A stretch of DNA of 10,540 nt. It comes from Peptococcaceae bacterium (GTDB taxonomy: Bacteria > Bacillota > Peptococcia > Peptococcales > Peptococcaceae). The translations under genes and the position numbers were made by a program. Under the pieces are notes generated by a model, which was not told the DNA's origin, searched no databases, and was given only the letters and a program-made list of their open reading frames with translations. The DNA lies in assembly GCA_900756555.1 (NCBI GenBank), contig CAAEKP010000065.1:1-10540 (forward strand), in the 5' to 3' direction. Every line of letters begins with the position of its first letter. The first letter of the stretch is position 1. Below, one piece after another: positions 7,372 to 10,540 of this stretch.

Positions 7372-8369
7372 ATATTCTCTGGTTTATTTTAGTGACGGTT
7401 TTGTTCATCGGCTTCTTCTTTTTGGAAGGGTTTGACTACGGCGTGGGGATGCTGAATCCTCTGGTGGCAAAAACGGATACCGAACGCCGCATTGTGCTGA
7501 ACACCTTTGGCCCGTTCTGGGACGGCAACGAAGTTTGGCTGCTGACCGCAGGCGGCGCCATCTTTGCCGCATTTCCAAACTGGTATGCCACTTTGTTCAG
7601 CGGATTTTATCTGGCGCTGTTTCTGGTGCTGCTGACCTTAATTGTGCGCTGCGTGGGCATTGAAGTGCGCAGCAAAAAAGAAAGCAAACAGTGGAGAAAC
7701 ACCTGGGATTGGCTCATTGCCATCAGCAGCTTTTTGTCCGCCTTCCTGTGGGGCGTAGCCGTTACCAATCTGGTAACCGGCGTGCCGATTGATGCCAATA
7801 TGCAGTTTGCGGGCAGCTTCTTTACCTTGCTGACACCGTTCACTGTTTTTGGCGGTATCGTATTTGTGCTGTTGTTTGCCTTCCACGGCGCGCTGTTCCT
7901 GAAATTAAAAGCCGGCTCCGATACCATATTGCAGCGGGTAAAAGCGCTGGCGGATAAGCTGGGCTTTGCGCTGGTGGCAGCTGTGGTAATCTGGGTGGTG
8001 CTGGCTTATGTATTGACCGACATTTACAGCAGCCTGCTGGCGCTGGCTTTTGTGGCGGTGGCGGCAGTGGCGCTGATTGCCGCTGTGGTATTGCAGCTGA
8101 AAGATAAAAAAGGATTTTCCTTTATCGCCATGTTCCTGACCATCCTGTTTGTGACAGCCAGCGTATTTGCCGGTATGTTCCCAAATGTGATGATCTCCAC
8201 CTTGGATCCGTCCTGGAGCCTGACCATCTATAACGCCAGCTCCAGTCCGTACACGCTGAAAATTATGACCATTGTGGCGCTGACACTGGTGCCAATCGTG
8301 TTGTTGTATCAGGGTTGGAACTACTATATCTTCCGCAAGCGGGTAACGGCGAAAGACGTGAAATATTAA
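7362..8369 (+). CDS. cydB: Cytochrome bd quinol oxidase subunit II
   Basis: CydB is the second large membrane subunit of cytochrome bd and is needed for assembly and haem retention. The 335-residue length and eight to nine hydrophobic helices fit the family. Signature segments are FFLEGFDYGVGML (about 19-31) and GPFWDGNEVWLLTAGG (50-65), with the conserved Asp and Glu in WDGNEVW. AGGAGG lies 7 bases before its ATG, inside the end of cydA. A terminator follows directly, so cydAB forms a two-gene unit; the cydDC exporter and a small CydX-like subunit are not visible here. Confidence 0.96.
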   Translation: MDLNILWFILVTVLFIGFFFLEGFDYGVGMLNPLVAKTDTERRIVLNTFGPFWDGNEVWLLTAGGAIFAAFPNWYATLFSGFYLALFLVLLTLIVRCVGIEVRSKKESKQWRNTWDWLIAISSFLSAFLWGVAVTNLVTGVPIDANMQFAGSFFTLLTPFTVFGGIVFVLLFAFHGALFLKLKAGSDTILQRVKALADKLGFALVAAVVIWVVLAYVLTDIYSSLLALAFVAVAAVALIAAVVLQLKDKKGFSFIAMFLTILFVTASVFAGMFPNVMISTLDPSWSLTIYNASSSPYTLKIMTIVALTLVPIVLLYQGWNYYIFRKRVTAKDVKY

Positions 8370-8390
8370 TCATACCAAAATAAAAAATAA

Positions 8391-8431
8391 GGCAGGAAGT
8401 GAAAAGAATGTTCACATCCTGCCTCGTTTTT
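8391..8431 (+). terminator. Rho-independent terminator after cydB
   Basis: A hairpin of GGCAGGA (8391-8397) with TCCTGCC (8417-8423) continues past an A-A mismatch into GTGAA/TTCAC, with a 7-base loop, and is followed by TCGTTTTT. It lies 21 bases after the cydB stop. Confidence 0.9.
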
Positions 8432-8448
8432 GCTGTTCTTGCTGTTTC

Positions 8449-8732
8449 TCCAACCTGCTCCAACCAATGTCCAACCTGTTTTGGCAGCAAGGTTGGATTT
8501 TTTATGCCTTAACCAATACCCTTTGCAGCATTTCTCCAACCATCCAACCTTATTTTTTTATAGATAGATATATAGAAATAAAAAATAATCTGTTTTATTT
8601 TTTCTTTATAGCCCCTTAAAACCGGTTAGACTGGTTGGAAGGTTGGATTTTTCCCCGTAACCCTACTGGTTGACAGATAAAAATGTCCAACCTTTTCTCC
8701 AACCATGTCCAACCTGCCGTAAACAGGTTGGA
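8449..8732. repeat. Iteron module A: twelve TCCAACC sites, origin-like
   Basis: Twelve exact copies of TCCAACC occur in this block. On + they start at 8449, 8459, 8470, 8535, 8543, 8686, 8698 and 8708; inverted (GGTTGGA) they start at 8491, 8633, 8641 and 8726. Order: +++-, ++, AT-rich centre, --, +++-. The central half is a dyad: arm TTAACCAATA (8509-8518), 16 bases, two sites, 83 AT-rich bases, two inverted sites, 16 bases, inverse arm TACTGGTTGA (8664-8673). A related GGTTAGA lies at 8624. This symmetry with an AT-rich core is typical of iteron replication origins (the SaPI origin has short repeats flanking about 80 AT-rich bases). No initiator gene is in the window. A dense transcription-factor array is the alternative. 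Confidence 0.85.
8470..8503 (+). other. Hairpin with T-run built from two iterons (module A, left)
   Basis: TCCAACCT (8470-8477) pairs with AGGTTGGA (8490-8497) around a 12-base loop, followed by TTTTTT, the shape of an intrinsic terminator. Equivalent hairpins made from the third and fourth sites of each outer block occur at 8708-8732, 8758-8785 and 8993-9017; the first two are followed by TTTTT or TTTTTTT, the last only by ATTT. Confidence 0.5.
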
Positions 8733-8736
8733 TTTT

Positions 8737-9017
8737 TCTAACGTATTCTAACATAGTTCTAACATCCTTTGGGGGCAATGTTAGATTTTTTTGGCTTAAC
8801 CAATACCCTTTACAGTATTTTTCTAACATTCTAACATCTTTTTTAGAGATAGATATATAGAAATAAAAAAATATACTGTTTTATTTTTTCTTTAAGCCCC
8901 CTCTGGGGGCATTAAACACGTTAGAATGTTAGAATTTTGCCCGCAACCCTAGTGGTTGACACAAAAAAGTTCTAACATTTCTTCTAACATCCTCTAACAT
9001 AAAAATACAATGTTAGA
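8737..9017. repeat. Iteron module B: twelve TCTAACA/G sites, diverged tandem copy of A
   Basis: Module B starts 4 bases after A. Sites on + start at 8737, 8747, 8758, 8822, 8830, 8971, 8983 and 8993; inverted ones start at 8779, 8919, 8927 and 9011. Ten read TCTAACA and two (8737, 8919) TCTAACG. Spacings within the outer blocks equal those of A (10, 11, 21 and 12, 10, 18). The dyad arms TTAACCAATA (8796-8805) and TAGTGGTTGA (8950-8959) are again 16 bases from the site pairs, with 82 bases between pairs. The backbone is conserved, including AGATAGATATATAGAAATAA and TGTTTTATTTTTTCTTTA, yet every site changed at positions 3 and 7. B alone carries a GCCCCC-TCT-GGGGGC hairpin (8896-8910). Confidence 0.85.
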
Positions 9018-9169
9018 ATTTCGCAATAAATATATCAAATTTGCACTTTCATTGCAATATATAATGTTATCATAACATGGTATGCTTTTCCTGTCAATCA
9101 CTTTGTGCGATTCTTGCGCAAATTTTTTGCAAAAATAGAAAACACTATGGTATCTTTTGTCGCATTTAT
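9018..9169. other. Gene-free AT-rich stretch with a 15-bp palindrome
   Basis: No gene is seen. ATGTTAT-C-ATAACAT (9064-9078) is a perfect 7+7 inverted repeat just after iteron module B, and its TGTTA/TAACA halves resemble the module B site. TTGCAA-type words recur (9052-9058, 9127-9132). The right end leads into the -10 box of the candidate structured RNA. Confidence 0.5.
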
Positions 9170-9175
9170 TACAAT
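9170..9175 (+). promoter_or_regulatory. -10 box for the candidate structured RNA
   Basis: TACAAT lies 6-7 bases before 9181-9182, within the GGGCG that opens the long 5' helix, so a transcript would start at the base of that helix. I see no good -35 at 16-18 bases, which limits confidence. Confidence 0.45.
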
Positions 9176-9179
9176 AGTA

Positions 9180-9665
9180 GGGCGTGATTATACTTTACAA
9201 CGTCCACACGCTACTCTGGACAACAACTTGTTTATTTCTTCTCGGTTTGGACTGCGTCCACCTCGATAGGAATAAACAGCGTTGTAGTCCATCTAGAGGT
9301 GGACTTCTTGTAAAGATAATCCGCCCTTTGAACGATAGATGCGATTTCTACGCCAAAAGTAGCTGCTATCTTTGCCAAAATTCCGACTTAGAGCGAACAG
9401 CAGCGAAGCATGTTTCACTGAGCAGGACATAAGTCCAAAGCGAAGGAAACTTGCAAAGCTGATGTCCGAAATACGGAGGGATAGGCAATGTATAGCAGCT
9501 ACGAATGAGTGCTAAGTTACAAAAAAACAGAAATTTGCAACGGTTGTATTCGATAGCAAAGGATAAGTGCCCTCGTATGCAGTGCAATAAAATTGCTAAA
9601 GTAACACGCCGTAGGAAACCTATACTGGCTATAAAAATATTGAAGGCAGCGGGACATATTTTTTT
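9180..9665 (+). ncRNA. Candidate large structured non-coding RNA
   Basis: Domain I is a long rod: GGGCG 9180-9184 with CGCCC 9322-9326, GATTAT 9186-9191 with ATAATC 9316-9321, CTTTACAA 9193-9200 with TTGTAAAG 9308-9315, GTCCAC 9202-9207 with GTGGAC 9299-9304, TGGAC 9217-9221 with GTCCA 9287-9291, GTTTATTTC 9230-9238 with GGAATAAAC 9269-9277, capped by GGAC-TGC-GTCC-type pairing. Domain II: an 11-bp helix 9359-9369/9492-9502, TTGCC 9372-9376/GGCAA 9484-9488, GGACAT 9425-9430/ATGTCC 9462-9467, and an AAG-GAAA-CTT tetraloop hairpin (9443-9452). ACTTAG (9386-9391) can pair with CTAAGT (9512-9517) as a pseudoknot. A tail has hairpins at 9534-9560, 9584-9596 and 9608-9629 and an AT stem ending in a T-run (9633-9665). 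The GAAA loop favours the + strand. Domain I alone resembles a 6S-like rod. I found no RNase P, tmRNA or SRP core motif. Its exact 3' end is uncertain. Confidence 0.5.
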
Positions 9666-9685
9666 GCCTATGCTGCGCGATTTTA

Positions 9686-9694
9686 TGGTATAAT
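9686..9694 (+). promoter_or_regulatory. Extended -10 promoter for priA
   Basis: TGG-TATAAT gives an extended -10 with a perfect TATAAT (9689-9694). A weak TTGCCT (9664-9669) lies 19 bases upstream. Transcription would start near 9701, about 53 bases before the priA ATG. Confidence 0.65.
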
Positions 9695-9753
9695 AATCTC
9701 TATATGTTTTTATGCTGGAAAGGGTGGCAAATAACAGGGAAGGAGGGATAGCA

Positions 9754-10540
9754 ATGCTGGTAAAGGTGGCGGTGGCGCGCAAGCTGGCCGATCATCAGGA
9801 TATATTGACCTATCAGGTGCCGGAGAATTTGCAGCGGCAGGTGCAGGCGGGCAGCATGGTAATGGTGCCTATGGGGCGGGGCAATCAGCCGGTGAATGGC
9901 TATGTGGTTGGCATGGATGAAAATGCGGATGTTACTGTAATCTACAAAGATATTTTATCTGTGCCGGAGCCGGAAACGCTGCTCACGGCAGAGCTGGTGG
10001 AGCTGGCGCTGTGGCTGAGCCGGTATTATCTCTGTCCTTGTTATTATGTGCTGGAATATATGCTGCCCAAGTTTGCCCGCAGCAAAAAAAAGGAACTGGC
10101 AGTCTGGAACGGTGACTCAGACTTAGCGCAAACGCAGCTGTTGTTTTTGGACGGCGCGGCAGCACAGATGGCATCTGCTATCCGGCAGAAAGGGCAGATG
10201 TCCCTTGCGGCGTTGCGAAAGCAGTGGCCCCATGCCGATGGGCTGTTGCGGCAGTTGGAGGCGGCAGAGCTGGTGCGGCAGGAGGTTGCCTTTGTGCAGC
10301 AGGGCAGCAGCAAAGAGGAATTTATTTATGAAAGCTGTGTTGCTGCGGAGGAGCTGGAGGCTGCACAGCAGCAACTGAAACGGGCGGTGCGCCAGTGGGA
10401 GGTGCTGCGGTTTTTAACGTATGAGGGGCCTTGTGATGGCAAGGTGCTGCACAGCTATTGGCCCGGGTATCTGAGCCTGATCAAAGAGCTGGAGAAAAAA
10501 CAACTGGTGCGCCGCAGAAAAGTGCAGGTGCAGCGCTATG
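9754..10540 (+). CDS. priA: Primosomal protein N' (replication restart helicase PriA), N-terminal part
   Basis: The frame runs from an ATG 7 bases after AGGAGG (9741-9746) to the window edge without a stop, giving 262 residues of a protein usually 730-820 long. Its N-terminus has the PriA 3'-DNA-binding domain pattern: VKVAVARKL, TYQVPENL, GSMVMVPMGRGNQPVNGYVVG (split near residues 28-52), then the helical segment LVELALWLSRYYLCPCYYVLEYMLPK. Residues about 110-260 match the place of the winged-helix and linker region. The helicase Walker motifs and zinc-binding cysteines lie beyond the window. PriA reloads the replisome at D-loops and stalled forks in the cytoplasm. It does not itself look like an initiator for the nearby iteron modules, though the proximity is notable. 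Confidence 0.88.
   Translation, partial: MLVKVAVARKLADHQDILTYQVPENLQRQVQAGSMVMVPMGRGNQPVNGYVVGMDENADVTVIYKDILSVPEPETLLTAELVELALWLSRYYLCPCYYVLEYMLPKFARSKKKELAVWNGDSDLAQTQLLFLDGAAAQMASAIRQKGQMSLAALRKQWPHADGLLRQLEAAELVRQEVAFVQQGSSKEEFIYESCVAAEELEAAQQQLKRAVRQWEVLRFLTYEGPCDGKVLHSYWPGYLSLIKELEKKQLVRRRKVQVQRY

Noticed and set aside
8670..8698. TTGACA (8670-8675, and 8956-8961 in module B) as promoter -35 boxes
   Set aside because: No acceptable -10 hexamer lies 16-18 bases downstream in either module; the word is better explained as part of the conserved dyad arm TGGTTGA.
8626..8829. 67-residue - strand reading frame spanning both iteron modules
   Set aside because: It runs through the repeated sites and T-runs, has no ribosome site, and the tandem repeat structure explains the sequence better.
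8449..9017. CRISPR array
   Set aside because: The repeated unit is only 7 bp, occurs in both orientations, and spacer positions are conserved between two copies, unlike variable CRISPR spacers.
9184..9432. 82-residue + strand frame in the structured RNA region
   Set aside because: It begins inside the first helix of the RNA candidate without a ribosome site, and the sequence is constrained by base pairing instead.
9366..9782. 138-residue - strand reading frame antisense to the RNA and priA start
   Set aside because: It covers the priA ribosome site and promoter on the opposite strand, has no ribosome site of its own and no recognisable domain.

Overview
The window looks like chromosome from a low-to-mid GC, anaerobic or microaerobic Bacillota, possibly a Negativicute. 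Supporting this are AGGAGG ribosome sites ahead of nearly every gene, T-tailed hairpin terminators, sigma-A type promoters, cytochrome bd as the only respiratory oxidase seen, and a PriA-type restart helicase. The lineage is an inference; no rRNA or other marker gene is present.

Left part (1-3456): a RidA-type imine/enamine deaminase on the + strand, probably the last gene of an operon, converges on a - strand pair. That pair is an MFS carboxylate-type transporter (TTG start, near-consensus promoter at 3428-3456) followed by a PLP class III aminotransferase with its own promoter and two GTTTC/GAAAC palindromes in the gap. Together they suggest uptake and transamination of a small amino or carboxylate compound, with RidA possibly clearing reactive PLP-enzyme by-products.

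Middle (3704-5820): a three-gene - strand operon encodes a short XRE/Cro-type regulator, a 60-residue two-helix membrane protein, and a membrane-tethered PstS-like phosphate-binding domain with no ABC permease or ATPase beside it. It ends in a strong terminator. cydA and cydB (overlapping by 10 bases) are transcribed divergently from it and encode cytochrome bd quinol oxidase.

Right part (8432-9753): about 1.3 kb without a protein gene, and the most unusual stretch. First come two tandem copies (8449-8732 and 8737-9017) of a roughly 285-bp module. Each holds twelve 7-bp sites at nearly the same positions, with pairs of inverted sites and outer dyad arms placed symmetrically around an AT-rich centre. 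In copy A all twelve sites read TCCAACC; in copy B they read TCTAACA (ten) or TCTAACG (two), although the backbone between sites is conserved. The layout resembles an iteron-type replication origin such as that of staphylococcal pathogenicity islands, duplicated and re-addressed to a second specificity. Immediately downstream is a candidate large structured RNA (9180 to about 9665) with a long rod-like hairpin, a second helical domain with a GAAA tetraloop and a possible pseudoknot. The window ends inside priA.
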